NCBI GenBank assembly: GCA_030765055.1
Contig: JAUKNK010000058.1
Coordinates: forward strand, 398,501-462,500
DNA length: 64,000 bases
Direction of reading: 5' to 3'
Source of the DNA: Mantis religiosa
Lineage: Eukaryota > Arthropoda > Insecta > Mantodea > Mantidae
Shown here: piece after piece, positions 54,201 through 64,000 of the stretch
Layout of the letters: every line of letters starts with the position of its first letter
Position numbering within the stretch: the first letter of the stretch is position 1
The notes under the pieces: model-generated
Databases searched by the model: none
Told to the model about the DNA's origin: nothing
What the model saw: the letters and a program-made list of their open reading frames with translations, nothing else
Translations under genes and position numbers: made by a program

Positions 54201-56274
54201 ATTGTTTCAACATTTTATAACCTGCTTTTACCTACCACAAGATATGTAGGCAAACCTTTCTGTTTTCATATAGGACTAAGCATGTAGTAAGTGATAGTAC
54301 AAGAGAGATAAAATTAACAAGTTGAGGCTGAAGAGGATCAATTTAAACTTATATCTAAGATTCATCTTTCCTTTATTAAACTTTTGAAACATTACCTACA
54401 ATGATCCTAAATCCACTTTCTGTATAGGAAATTATATATATTATATTATATCTGATATAGTATTATATATTTTAATACATTTTTGCGCAGATTATGTTAT
54501 TCTTAATTGTATTTAGTCCAGGAGCTTCTAAGGTCTTCATTCAGAATGAGCTATTCTTACTTCTTGCTATGCAAACCTACAGGAATTAAATATCAAATGT
54601 AAATTTTAACCAAGCACATCCTTTCTAAAATGCGTTTTCATGACAATTTCTGATAGTTTGTTTTATTGATTAGCACCTTCCTGTACTCTTGAATCATGTT
54701 TGTTTGTTGTTCATTTGTATCTTGTCGTGGATATGGAATCAGTATTGAATTGCATCATCTGAAATGACACATTTAATTGAAATGTGTCTTTTCGGATAGT
54801 AATCACTTTTGCGAATCCTTTTAGTGCCATGGTTATAGACACAGAGATTAATTACGAAATAAATTGAATAGTTGCCTTTATAGTAAACAGTGATGTCGAC
54901 GCAATTTGTAAGTGTATATAACAAGCATTGCTTGTATTGCCACAAACACAAAACACTATGTTCATTGGAAAGACTGTTATTTATTTGAAGATGTTGTGGA
55001 TTAACAAAATAACATTTAGTTATGAACAGCATAGTTACCTTACATGAATTGATTTAACTATTATTCTCACGGATTTCTATGCATGTACTGTCTGATTCTG
55101 CATTCTGATTTTATTTTCTCGTCATTACACTAAATGATACAAACTTCTGCAACATTTCAGATTATACCCAGAAGCAGTTGCTGGCGCTAATCTTGGCAAG
55201 TCAACATTGTTCTCTGCTGAAATCCCAACGAGAGACACAAGCTTCTGTAATGGAACTAATCTTCTTGAATATGATCATAAAAAATGTGATGTCACACATG
55301 ATGTCTTAACTGTAAGGGAATACGTACACTCCGATCAATGTGTTACATTTAGTGATGTGACAAACACGTATATAGAACCTTTATACTTAGAACACAGTAG
55401 TTTAAGTGATGTGAGCCAAGCGGCACAACTGAGTAGCACCTGTGAGAAAAGCTTAAGCTCTGTATTCAATTCGGAAAAACATAATTTAATCGATAGGGGT
55501 AAGGGAACACACCAATATCAAGAGTGTGATCAGAGCTTTAGTCAGTTATCGCATTCAAAATCAGATAATTTAGTTCATGAAGGTAAGATGTCACACGAAT
55601 GTCAAGTTTGTAATAAGAGGTTTAATCTGTTGTCATATTTGAAAAGACATAATTTAGTTCATGAGGGTAATAAGGCACACCAATGTCAAGTTTGTCATAA
55701 GAGGTTTACTTGGTTGTCAAATTTGAAAGAACATAATTTAGTTCATGAAGGTAAGAAGCCACACCACTGTAAAGTTTGTGATAAGAGCTTTACTCAGTTG
55801 TCAACTTTGAAAAGACATAATTTAGTTCATGAAGATAAGAAGCCACACCAATGTGAAGTTTGTGATAAGAGCTTTACTCGGTTGTCAGATTTGAAAAGAC
55901 ATAATTTAGTTCATGAAGGTAAGAAGCCACACCAATGTAAAGTTTGTGATAAGAGCTTTACTCAGTTTTCAGATTTGAAAAGACATAATTTAATTCATGA
56001 AGGGAAGAAGTCACACCAATGTCAAGTTTGTGATAAGAGGTTTACTCGGTTATCAAATTTGAAAGAACATAATTTAGTTCATGAAAGTAAGAAGTCACAC
56101 CAATGTAAAGTTTGTGATAAGAGGTTTACTCGGTTGTCACATTTGAAACAACATTATTTAGTTCATGAAGGTAAGAAGCCACACCAATGTAAAGTTTGTG
56201 ATAAGAGGTTTACTCGGTTGTCATATTTGAAAAGACATATTTTAGTTCATGAAGGTCAGAAGCCACACCAATGA
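51231..56274 (+). CDS. C2H2 zinc-finger protein, three coding exons, 522 aa
   Basis: Exon 51,183-51,653 (ATG 51,231, donor GTAAGT at 51,654), mini-exon 52,420-52,451 (32 nt, between TTACAG and GTAAGT) and exon 55,161-56,274 (acceptor ATTTCAG). Coding lengths 423+32+1,114 join in frame to 523 codons including stop. Residues 1-141 are acidic with several SUMO-type motifs (IEIKEE, DIKLE, IKSE, IEIKEEP), a pattern common in insect zinc-finger proteins. Residues about 299-517 hold eight C-x2-C-x12-H-x3-H fingers with VHEGKKPHQ linkers in place of TGEKPY, preceded by one or two degenerate fingers. Nuclear DNA binding is likely; the target is unknown. Upstream exons were not found. Confidence 0.85.
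52420..52451 (+). other. 32-nt micro-exon of the zinc-finger gene
   Basis: AAGGCGGTCC..CGTCAAG between a TTACAG acceptor and a GTAAGT donor. It is the only choice I found that keeps the acidic exon and the finger exon in one frame (phase 0 in, phase 2 out). Confidence 0.65.
53176..53289 (+). repeat. 57-bp perfect tandem duplication in intron
   Basis: Two identical 57-bp units (53,176-53,232 and 53,233-53,289) in the second coding intron of the zinc-finger gene. The rest of this 2.7-kb intron (52,452-55,160) is AT-rich without recognised features. Confidence 0.9.
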
Positions 56275-56430
56275 TAAGTTTGTGATATGAGCTTTACTCT
56301 CCTGTCAAGTGTGAAAAGACGTAGTTTAAATCATGAGGGTAACACCTATGTAAAGTTTGAGATAGAAGTTTGCTCCATTGTCACATTTGAAAGCACATAA
56401 TTTAGTTCACATAGGTAATAAGCAGGGCTA
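56275..56430 (+). pseudogene. Decayed zinc fingers downstream of the stop
   Basis: Past the stop the finger register continues: VCDMSFTLLSSVKR then NHEGN, and a further remnant with an LVHIGN-like end near 56,420. The stop arises where CAATGTAAAG of other repeats reads CAATGATAAG, so Cys-Lys became two stop codons. One finger lacks its first Cys, another has lost most residues. Confidence 0.75.
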
Positions 56431-56434
56431 GAAT

Positions 56435-57124
56435 TTATATGTACTAACAAGTGTCAAAATATGTATATATACATGTAGTAAAAAATGTCAAAATATGTAC
56501 ATGTATATCTCAAAATATGTACATGATGTGCTAAAAATGTTGAATTACGTACATATATAATGCACACATATTTGGTAAAATAGAACCTATAAAAATACAT
56601 TACAAATACTGGATTGATAAATTAAATTATTCCATTTTTTATCCTTTCACTTATATTTAATCATTATTTCTGCTAGAATAACAATATACCATAAAATGTT
56701 GTTTTAAATTTTCACACTTGAAGCTTCTCGTGCTGTCTCGCAAAATCGGTTTATATTGGCTGAAGCTTCGTTCTATTGCACATGATCTGATTGGAGCGTG
56801 TTTAAAATTCAGTTTGTCAGCAGGAGATATATGTGATTCTAGTTTTATATTTGGCGAACCACTTAAGATTGCATATTTCCTCAACACCTGGATTTTTTAA
56901 AAACACGTCCGCTTAACACTTGACAGGATCAGCTAAATGTCCACGTTAACATTTGAGTTCATGAATAATTTTTTTATAATATCAATGTTTTTAGGTAATG
57001 TGAGATTACTTTGTAGTTTCTACATTGTTTTTGTTATGTTACAAAAATTTGATTGAATGTAACACAAATCATTTTTCACACAGTCGCTCAACAAGGATTT
57101 CAGAATGTTAATAGAGGCAGCACT
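56435..57124. other. 3' flank of the zinc-finger gene, no gene seen
   Basis: AT-rich; includes a short ATGTACATGTATAT-type repetitive patch at about 56,455-56,560. It may hold the 3' UTR, but I cannot fix a poly(A) site. Confidence 0.4.
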
Positions 57125-57420
57125 TTCCAAATTAAACTGCCAACTGAAATAAAAAACATTGAGTGCTTCACAAAGTTTAAAACCACATCAAAGAAGTATT
57201 TGTTACAAAAGTGTTACTACTCAGTAGAAGAGTATTTAAATAACAAAAGGTAGGAATAAAAGGAATGTAAATTTTAATTATTAATTTAATTACTATGCTT
57301 AACAACTTATTGTAATTCTTGTTTTTTGTTACTATTTTTTGTGTAGTTAGTAATTTGACAATTCCACATGAATGTATGATTTACGGATGCAATAAATGAA
57401 TATGAATATGAACATGATGG
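57125..57420 (+). mobile_element. LINE 3' end, 5'-truncated, copy 1
   Basis: The frame encodes KLPTEIKNIECFTKFKTTSK followed by KYLLQKCYYSVEEYLNNKR and a stop, the typical C-terminus of jockey/CR1-like LINE ORF2 proteins. A 3' UTR follows, ending GCAATAAATGAATATGAATA, a short microsatellite-like tail. Confidence 0.75.
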
Positions 57421-57424
57421 CAAT

Positions 57425-57989
57425 AAAATCTGTGTTATACAGATTAAAAAGCTTTTTTGCAGCATTTTCTCTTTTAGAAGTAAGAAACAACAACACAGGA
57501 CTCAAGCTACAGGTACTTGTCTCTTTATGCCAATGCTATTATCAGTCAAGCTAGTTCAATGAAATACTGCAGCAACACTAAATCTCCTAATCTACTTAAA
57601 GTGTCATCGGTAAAGACCAAAGCAATCTCAAATATTAAATATTCCTAATAAAACTGCTATGTTGGGATCTATAAGGGTTAGTTTGTATTTAGTTAACTGT
57701 TCTGCCATGTGCAGGAAATAATTTGAGATGTAAGTCAGAGAAGCTAGCAACAGTGAACAAACATATACATAACATATAATTATATCTACTGAAGTTAGCT
57801 TATCTTTTAAGAAAAATATTGAACATTTGAGAGAATTCAATTGCGACTAGATACAGAAACTTTGTATTGTCAGTCAGTTCCTTTGTTGTCAAGGTTACAG
57901 TCGTTAGATGTAGTAATACTTCTGTATCTATTACCAAACTTAAAGACAGAATCAATTGGCAGTATTTCAAAATGCTGCTCATTCTTATA
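57425..57989. other. No gene recognised
   Basis: AT-rich. Part may belong to the left side of repeat family A. Confidence 0.35.
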
Positions 57990-58195
57990 CAGTCACTCCC
58001 CATATAATACTGAAATATTCATTAATGCTCATTCAACAGGTAAATGTTCAAAATGTAGGTCACATTTCATGCAACAGTAACTTCATGATTTACATTAAAT
58101 TGACCTACAGTAATACATATTGTAAGATTAATGTCTGAAATGTTGGTGACTCAAAATTTTAGTTTTTTAATACAAAAGTAACAAAACCAATAAAG
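57990..58195 (+). repeat. Dispersed repeat family A, copy 4, left part
   Basis: Shares CTCCCCATATAATACTGAAA and CCTACAGTAATACATATTGT with other copies. Its last 96 bp (to AACCAATAAAG) are repeated at 58,676-58,771. Confidence 0.55.
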
Positions 58196-58453
58196 GGACG
58201 GGCCGCGGAAGTCCTAAACGTGGTGCAGACAACGGTGGCGCCCAAGGACATCTGGTAGGCCCTGGTGAATCATTTCGGAAACCACCGTTTAGCCGCAGCG
58301 TACCGCAGCCAGCTAAAGGCAAGGTCACAGCAGCAAGGGGAGACGCTGCAGGAGTTCACCCCAGCAGTTGAACAACTGGAAAGCAAGGCCCTAGTCGACC
58401 TCCCTCCAGAGTTCGTGTCCCGGGAAGCTGCCTACACCTTCGTTGATGGGGTA
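58195..58453 (+). pseudogene. Isolated Gypsy gag fragment
   Basis: GC-rich island matching 18,370-18,617 of the Gypsy gag with roughly 10 percent differences (FGNHRLAAAYRSQLKARSQQ; GETLQEFTPAVEQLESKAL). No LTR or protease is attached. The flanking sequence changes abruptly on both sides. Confidence 0.85.
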
Positions 58454-58459
58454 TGAACA

Positions 58460-58675
58460 CAGTTTTAAATTCAACGGAATTCATATCTACAATAAACTGC
58501 CAACTGAAATAAAAAACATTGAGTGCTTCACAAAGTTTAAAACCACATCAAAGAAGTATTTGTTACAAAAGTGTTACTACTCAGTAGAAGAGTATTTAAA
58601 TAACAAAAGGTAGGAATAAAAGGAATGTAAATTTTAATTATTAATTTAATTATTATGCTAAACAACTTGTTGTAA
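58460..58675 (+). mobile_element. LINE 3' end, copy 2
   Basis: Nearly identical to 57,125-57,312 and a little longer upstream (FKFNGIHIYNKLPTEIKN), but cut off before the 3' tail. It lies directly behind the gag fragment. Confidence 0.75.
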
Positions 58676-58915
58676 CAACCTACAGTAATACAAATTGTAA
58701 GATTAATGCCTGAAATGTTGGTGACTCACAAATTTTAGCTTTTCAGTACAAAAGTAACAAAACCAATAAAGGTTTCAGAGTACAAGTAGTGGTCAGTATA
58801 TTAATAATTATGCGGCATGTAACATAAATGTGTGACATATTGAATTTCCATGTACTGCTCAGGTTGGTACCTGAGATATGGACAAAGAAACAAACAAAAG
58901 ACACACAAATGCTAA
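58676..58915 (+). repeat. Dispersed repeat family A, copy 4, right part
   Basis: Repeats 96 bp of the left part, then continues with the normal family A 3' half (ACCTGAGATATGGACAAAGA). Confidence 0.55.
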
Positions 58916-59039
58916 GAATGTCTAACTGAGATTGATAAATATGATTTAAGATGGGTGTGATGAATAGCTCTTTGCTAAAGCATTAACTTACAATAATTCA
59001 TTAATTTTTTATTTTCTTTTTTATGTCCTCCAATGCCAA

Positions 59040-59243
59040 GTTATATCAACAAATGAAAAGGATGAAATAATGCTCAAATAAACCCAGGGTCCATAGAGTT
59101 AAGTTACCTGACATTTGTATTTCAGGGTAAGGGAAAACCTTGAAAAAATCCTTATACAGATAACTCACCCTAACCGAGAATCAAACATGAGACCTCTTGA
59201 ATATGAGGCAGACATGCTACCATCATTGCTACCAAGGCGGGCA
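59040..59243 (-). repeat. tRNA-derived SINE, family S3, copy 2
   Basis: The minus strand matches 16,173-16,381 in order: GGTAGCATGTCTGCCTCATA, a B-box-like GTTTGATTCTCGG, GTTATCTGTATAAGG and ATGGACCCTGGGTTTATTTG. Confidence 0.75.
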
Positions 59244-59244
59244 T

Positions 59245-59895
59245 TAATTTCTTTAGTCAACATAACATCAAAATACTGTAATACAAGAGAGCGAACGGCC
59301 TCACTGCCGGCTGCTTAACATTAATTACCAACCATACAACAATTAATTTCATTTGTCAATTTTCAAGGTGAATAAAATAATTATCCCAAATATATGTAGT
59401 AGACAATCTACTTCTTTAATGTATAATTTCTTTCTTAAACAACAAGTCAAAATACTTGTATCAAAATTTATAGTAGAACGTCATGTTCAAAGTAAAATGC
59501 TGGACATTACTTATCCCTCCCTTGATCTCGCATGGCTTGCTCTATCTATGGCTAAGTGACAAATTATTACACAACACAGTGACAGTATATATGTCTGGGC
59601 ATGGATCTCTCCATGTATAATATGCTGAATCAAATAGCAACACCAATCTCTTGTAAACCTACACTAATTTAGACACAATCCAGGGTTAAATATGAACATT
59701 TCAATTTCTAGTGGTTTCACTGTGGACCAATATGTCCTGAAAGTTTTGAGATAGTCCTTACTTATGTTGAAGATAAAGCGTTTGGTATCACACAATCCAA
59801 TGTTAACAATTGAAATGGGAGATTGCAACATGTCAGTTTTAAAATTTGTAACATACATCAGTTCAGAGACGCATAAGACAGCATACCATAACCAA
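59245..59895. other. No gene recognised
   Basis: AT-rich. An ORF of 68 codons at 59,353 has no recognisable motif. Confidence 0.4.
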
Positions 59896-60000
59896 CAAAG
59901 TCAAAACACATAATGTGTAGTAAGAGTAATTGTGTATGGAGTACAGTTTAGCAGTTGACAAACAAGAAACACAATCAGTGTTTTGTCAGAATTAATGACC
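59896..60000 (-). repeat. Dispersed repeat family B, copy 3 (inverted)
   Basis: On the minus strand CTCCATACACAATTACTCTT and the following TTTTGACTTTGTTGGTTATG resemble 12,330-12,420. Confidence 0.4.
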
Positions 60001-60219
60001 TTATATAACTATTTTTCACAAGTCAGAATGTGATACAAACCACATTGATAGCATGTCATTTGCATAACTTCTTTTTATTTAAGAACAAGTAAAGTTTTTC
60101 GATGTTACAAATAGATACAGGGGTCAAAAATTTAAACACAGATGATGATATTACCTAACAATGTGGAAGTACACATGCTACACTTCTGAGGCAAGGGGGT
60201 ACTTCCAAAACCAGGGCTA

Positions 60220-61056
60220 ATGTGCATGCTAAATTCTTTTGGAATGGAGCCAGTAGTATTTGTGCCCACTAGAGTAACACCACATTGTCAAACAGCACTA
60301 GACGAAATTATTATAAACAAAAACCTATGGGAATATAGCTTGCAGGTAATTGAAACAGGATTTTCAGACCACTTAGCCCAGATTATAAGTGTTAAAAGCA
60401 AAATCAGATGTAGGTTACCAAACAAAAAGCTCGGCTATAAATACATAAGGATGATCAAAGAAAATAACTTAGATTATTTAAATTACTTACTACAAAAACA
60501 GTCATGGGATCTAGTATACCAATACTACTCAGTAGATGATGCATATAATGAGTTTTTTAATACTTTCAATTATTGCTTTCAAACAGCATTACCAAAAACA
60601 AGAGTGCCAATTCGGCAACCAAAAAACAGATGGATAACACCTGGTATTATAAATTCAAGTCACAGAATGAAATTTCTTAGTAGAATCATAAAATCTGGAA
60701 ATGTGTCGGAACAATTCAAAACCTACTATAAAAAATACAAACATATATATACCAAAGTATTGGTTGAAGCAAAAAAACTGCATAATGCAAGGTTTATACA
60801 TGAATCACAAAATAAATCAAAAGCCATGTGGACCTTAATTAAACGAGAAATTAAACAAGATAAGAATATCCCTGAGAATATACACCTTAGACACAAGGGA
60901 ACTAAAATAAGTGACCGAAAACAAGTACCCAATCTTTTTAATAACTATTACACAAATATAGTTCAAAATAGTTCGCATGATAGCCTGAAGAAAGATTTCC
61001 CACAGCCAAATAGATATCCAAAACAATGCAATAGTATGTACACTCCTGGAAATTGA
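60220..61056 (+). pseudogene. LINE ORF2 part 1: endonuclease C-terminus and linker
   Basis: MLNSFGMEPVVFVPTRVTP, then TALDEIIINKNL and GFSDHLAQIISV (the SDH signature of APE-type endonucleases) are followed by an EN-RT linker rich in Lys. The last five or so residues of the open frame are read from the Tc1 end and are not LINE protein. Confidence 0.85.
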
Positions 61057-62462
61057 AATAAGAACACCGTGAATTAATTTTCCCAGGAAGGGGAAACTTT
61101 ATTGACACATTCCTGGGGTCAGATACATCACATGATCACACTGACAGAACCATAGGCACATAGACACAGGCAACAGAACATGCACAATGTCGGCACTAGT
61201 ACCGTGTATATCCACCTTTCGCAGCAATGCAGACTGCTATTCTCCTATGGAGACGATCGTAGAGATGCTGGATGTAGTCCTGTGGAACGGCTTCCCATGC
61301 CATTTCCAGCTGGCGCCTCAGTTCGACCAGCGTTCGTGCTGGACGTGCAGACCGCGTGAGACGACGTTTCATCCAGTCCCAAACATGCTCAATAGGGGAC
61401 AGATCCGGAGATCTTGCTGGCCAGGGTAGTTGACTTACACCTTCTAGAGCACGTTGGGTGGCACGGGATACATGCGGACGTGCATTGTCCTGTTGGAATA
61501 GCAAGTTCCCTTGCTGGTCTAGGAATGGTAGAACGATGGGTTCGGTGACGGTTTGGATGTACCGTGCACTATTCAGTGTCCCCTCGACGATCACCAGAGG
61601 TGTACGGCCAGTGTAGGAGATCGCTCTCCACACCATGATGCCAGGTGTTGGCCCTGTGTGCCTCGGTCGTATGCAGTCCTGATTGTGGCGCTCACCTGCA
61701 CGGCGCCACACACGCATACGACCATCATTGGCACCAAGGCAGAAGCGACTCTCATCGCTGAAGACGACACGTCTCCATTCGTCCCTCCATTCACGCCTGT
61801 CGCGCCACCACTGGAGGCGGGCTGCACGATGTTGGGGCGTGAGCGGAAGACGGCCTAACTGTGCGCGGGACCGTAGCCCAGCTTCATGGAGACGGTTGCG
61901 AATGGTCCTCGTCGATACCCCAGGAGCAACAGTGTCCCTAATTTGCTGGGAAGTGAAAGTGCGGTCCCCTACGACACTGCGTAGGATCCGACGGTCTTGG
62001 CGTGCATCCGTGCATCTCTGAGGTCCGGTTCCAGGTCGACGGGCACGTGCACCTTCCGCCGACCACTGGCGACAACATCGATGTACTGTGGAGACCTCAC
62101 GCCCCATGTGTTGGGCAATTCGGCGGTACGTCCATCCGGCCTCCCGCATGCCCACTATACGCCCTCGCTCAAAGTACGTCAACTGCACATACGGTTCACG
62201 TCCACGCTTTCGTGGCATGCTACCAGTGTTAAAGACTGCGATGGTGCTCTGTATGTCACGGCAAACTGGCTGACACTGACGGCGGCATTGCCCAAATGCT
62301 GCGCAGCTAGCTCCATTCGACGGCCATCATCGCGGTTCCTGGTGTGTACGCTCTGCCGTGCGTATGATCATTGCTTGTACAGCCCTCTCGCAGTGTCCGG
62401 AGCAAGTATGGTGGGTTTGACACATCGGCGTCAATGTGTTCTTATTTCCATTTCCAGGAGTG
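61041..62462 (-). mobile_element. Tc1-family DNA transposon, full length
   Basis: 1,422 bp with 27-bp terminal inverted repeats (61,041-61,067; 62,436-62,462; one mismatch) starting CACTCCTGGAAAT, flanked by TA on each side (61,039-61,040; 62,463-62,464). Markedly GC-richer than its surroundings. The single ORF is intact. Together these make it the likeliest still-mobile element in the window. Confidence 0.95.
61196..62218 (-). CDS. Tc1-type transposase, 340 aa, intact
   Basis: Full-length frame from ATG to stop. The N-terminus has a paired helix-turn-helix (ERGRIVGMREAGWTYRRIAQ; STRTIRNRLHEAGL) separated by a GRPG/AT-hook-like RRPGTGP segment. Catalytic triad: D155 (VVFSDESRF), D244 (LLFQQDNARPHVS) and E277 (SPDLSPIEHVWDWM). 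The standard Tc1 spacing between the last two is 34 residues; here I count 32. Length is typical for the family. It would bind the TIRs and cut and paste the element into TA sites. Confidence 0.93.
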   Translation of the reverse strand: MPRKRGREPYVQLTYFERGRIVGMREAGWTYRRIAQHMGREVSTVHRCCRQWSAEGARARRPGTGPQRCTDARQDRRILRSVVGDRTFTSQQIRDTVAPGVSTRTIRNRLHEAGLRSRAQLGRLPLTPQHRAARLQWWRDRREWRDEWRRVVFSDESRFCLGANDGRMRVWRRAGERHNQDCIRPRHTGPTPGIMVWRAISYTGRTPLVIVEGTLNSARYIQTVTEPIVLPFLDQQGNLLFQQDNARPHVSRATQRALEGVSQLPWPARSPDLSPIEHVWDWMKRRLTRSARPARTLVELRRQLEMAWEAVPQDYIQHLYDRLHRRIAVCIAAKGGYTRY

Positions 62463-64000
62463 TATTTAACCCCAGTCACAGAAATGGAGCTGGAAAGCAT
62501 AATCAAGGGTTTGAAATGTAAATCATCTTGTGGTATTGATGTAATTCCTGACAGTGTTATAAAGAACTGCTACCAAAATTTAATAAAACCCCTATGTTAC
62601 ATAATAAACCTCTCACTATCAACGGGTGAATTTCCAGAAAAATTGAAGGTGGCTAAGGTGAAACCTCTCTTTAAGAAGGGGGAAGAATTTGATGTAGGTA
62701 ACTCTAGACCTGTGTCACTACTATCCGTTTTTTCAAAATTAATAGAAAAAGTAATGTACGTCAGACTTACATCATTCCTCGATAAACACAGTATAATAAC
62801 AAACAAACAACATGGATTTCATAAAGACAAGTCAATAAACACAGCAATATCAGATTTTGTTAAACGTATATATGAATCTATGGATAAAAAAGAAGAAAAT
62901 ATTGGTATATTTTTAGATTTGTCAAAGGCATTTGACTCAGTAGACCACAAAATTTTATTGGAAAAACTAGCTGTTGTCGGTATACGTGGAACAGTGAACA
63001 AGTGGTTTAAAGAATATTTAACATCCCGACAACAGATGGTAGAAATCACTTATATACATGTAAATACAAATGAAATTACAACATATTTATCATCTATGGC
63101 AGTAATAAAATATGGTGTCCCCCAAGGTTCAATTCTTGGACCTGTTTTATTTCTGATATATATAAATGATCTAGAGTGTTCCTTAAAAAATAGTTATCCA
63201 ACATTATTTGCTGATGATACAAACTTATGTATTTCTGGTTACAACTTGAGATCCTTAAAATTTAAGATAGAACAGACAATGTCTGAATTGCTAAACTGGT
63301 TCAACATTAATAGATTATTAATAAATACAGAAAAAACAACAGCAATAGCTTTTCATCATAAACAAAATACACTTGCCAGTCATCCCTTTATAGAGTTCCA
63401 GGGCAAATATATCTCATACATGTATAGTACAAAATTTCTAGGGGTATGGGCGGATAATAATTTAAAGTGGTCGGCTCACATTCAAAAACTATCTCAAAAA
63501 CTGAGTAAAATGACTTATGCCATCACAGTCATTTCAAAAATCATGGACTTGAAATCGGTCATATCTTTATATCATGCATATTTTCAATCTGTTCTTAGCT
63601 TTGGAATATTATTCTGGGGTAATTCAATAGGAGCAAAATATATTTTTAAAATGCAAAAACGGGCAATTAGGATAATACTACATGTTAATAAAAGAACCAG
63701 TTGTAGGCCATTATTTAAGGAATTAAATATATTGCCCCTCCCCTGTATTTACATATATGAAACATTATGCTACATAAAAAATAATCTCAGTATGTACACA
63801 ACAAACTCACAGATACATTCTCATGATACCAGAAGAAAAGATAACCTTCATGTAATCACACATAGCACTAGTTCTTTTGAAAAAAGTTTTGTATATACTC
63901 GCCTCCAGCTTTATAATAAATTACCCAATTATCTGAAGCAAATACCTGCACTGCATCGATTTAGAATTTGTCTCAAAAAACTTCTTTCACTCCATTGTTT
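62463..64000 (+). pseudogene. LINE ORF2 part 2: reverse transcriptase, open to window end
   Basis: RT motifs in one uninterrupted frame: SSCGIDVIPDSVIKN, a PVSLLSVFSKLIEKVMYVRL block, HGFHKDKSINTAI, GIFLDLSKAFDSVDHKILL, YGVPQGSILGPVLFLIYIND, LFADDTNLCIS (Asp pair intact), WFNINRLLINTEKT, KFLGVWADNNLKWS. The C-terminal domain follows with LQLYNKLPNYLKQIPALHRF. About 512 codons without a stop. The domain looks enzymatically intact, but the protein is separated from its endonuclease by the Tc1 insertion. Confidence 0.88.

Larger units (their letters stand above)
60190..64000 (+). mobile_element. Jockey/CR1-like LINE, 5'-truncated, runs off the window, split by Tc1
   Basis: Open from about 60,190 (just after a TGA at 60,187) to the Tc1 insertion at 61,041, and again from 62,463 to the last base. 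It has the endonuclease C-terminus and then RT. Excluding the Tc1 and one TA, the frame is continuous, so the LINE was open when the Tc1 landed. The 5' half of the endonuclease is missing. Confidence 0.85.

Noticed and set aside
61553..62521. Plus-strand ORFs of 100-174 codons across the Tc1 element
   Set aside because: Antisense shadows of the intact transposase in GC-rich DNA.
1..64000. Bacterial-style operon, CRISPR, toxin or phage system
   Set aside because: The window is eukaryotic: spliced gene, SINEs and LINEs throughout; no regular spaced repeats with unique spacers.

Overview
The window looks like intergenic and intronic DNA from a large, TE-rich arthropod genome. The AT-rich background, Penelope-like elements, BEL and Gypsy LTR elements, several non-LTR retrotransposons, a Tc1 transposon and an insect-style KIEIKEE/C2H2 zinc-finger gene all suggest an insect. 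A hemimetabolous insect such as a cockroach, termite or stick insect is my guess; the order is inference. There are no bacterial genes, CRISPR arrays or rRNA genes, and no free-standing functional tRNA that I can support.

Layout. 1-5.1 kb: tRNA-derived SINEs, a tandem/palindromic tRNA-like repeat, a truncated Penelope-like element (PLE A) and a LINE endonuclease fragment. 5.35-6.76 kb: PLE B, a hairpin-shaped insertion with a 12-bp target-site duplication. 6.76-16.4 kb: two decayed copies of a gene family with a GGQNKN-type motif (probably DUF7869-like), each surrounded by its own short repeats, plus SINEs and dispersed repeats. 16.6-30 kb: a nest in which a Gypsy element (5' LTR at 17,398) sits in PLE C, a 6.1-kb R1-like LINE (minus strand, 9-bp TSD) sits in the Gypsy pol region, and a 5'-truncated relative of that LINE followed by PLE D replaces the Gypsy 3' end. 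31.4-32.0 kb: an internally deleted mariner relic. 34.5-36.9 kb: a nearly full-length PLE E with inverted terminal repeats. 38.14-49.20 kb: a complete but inactivated BEL/Pao element (411-bp LTRs, 5-bp TSD), split by a 4.8-kb LINE that carries a 2A-like motif. 51.2-56.3 kb: the one convincing host gene, a C2H2 zinc-finger gene with three coding exons, encoding 522 aa. 57-64 kb: LINE tails, a stray Gypsy gag piece, SINEs, and a LINE interrupted by an apparently intact Tc1 transposon (340-aa transposase, 27-bp TIRs, TA duplication).

The most interesting signals are: hammerhead-ribozyme-like motifs at equivalent positions in four different PLEs, all with a palindromic helix III and the same extra nucleotide in the core; the GGQNKN gene family with surrounding repeat motifs, which may be an uncharacterised mobile element; a 3'-UTR hairpin kept by compensatory changes in two R1-like LINE copies; a 2A-like motif at the start of a LINE ORF1; and a zinc-finger array whose 3' end decays beyond a new stop codon. 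Most element ORFs carry frameshifts or stops. The exceptions are the Tc1 transposase, the R1-like ORF2 (full length, but with a mutated catalytic Asp), the host LINE around the Tc1 and the zinc-finger gene.
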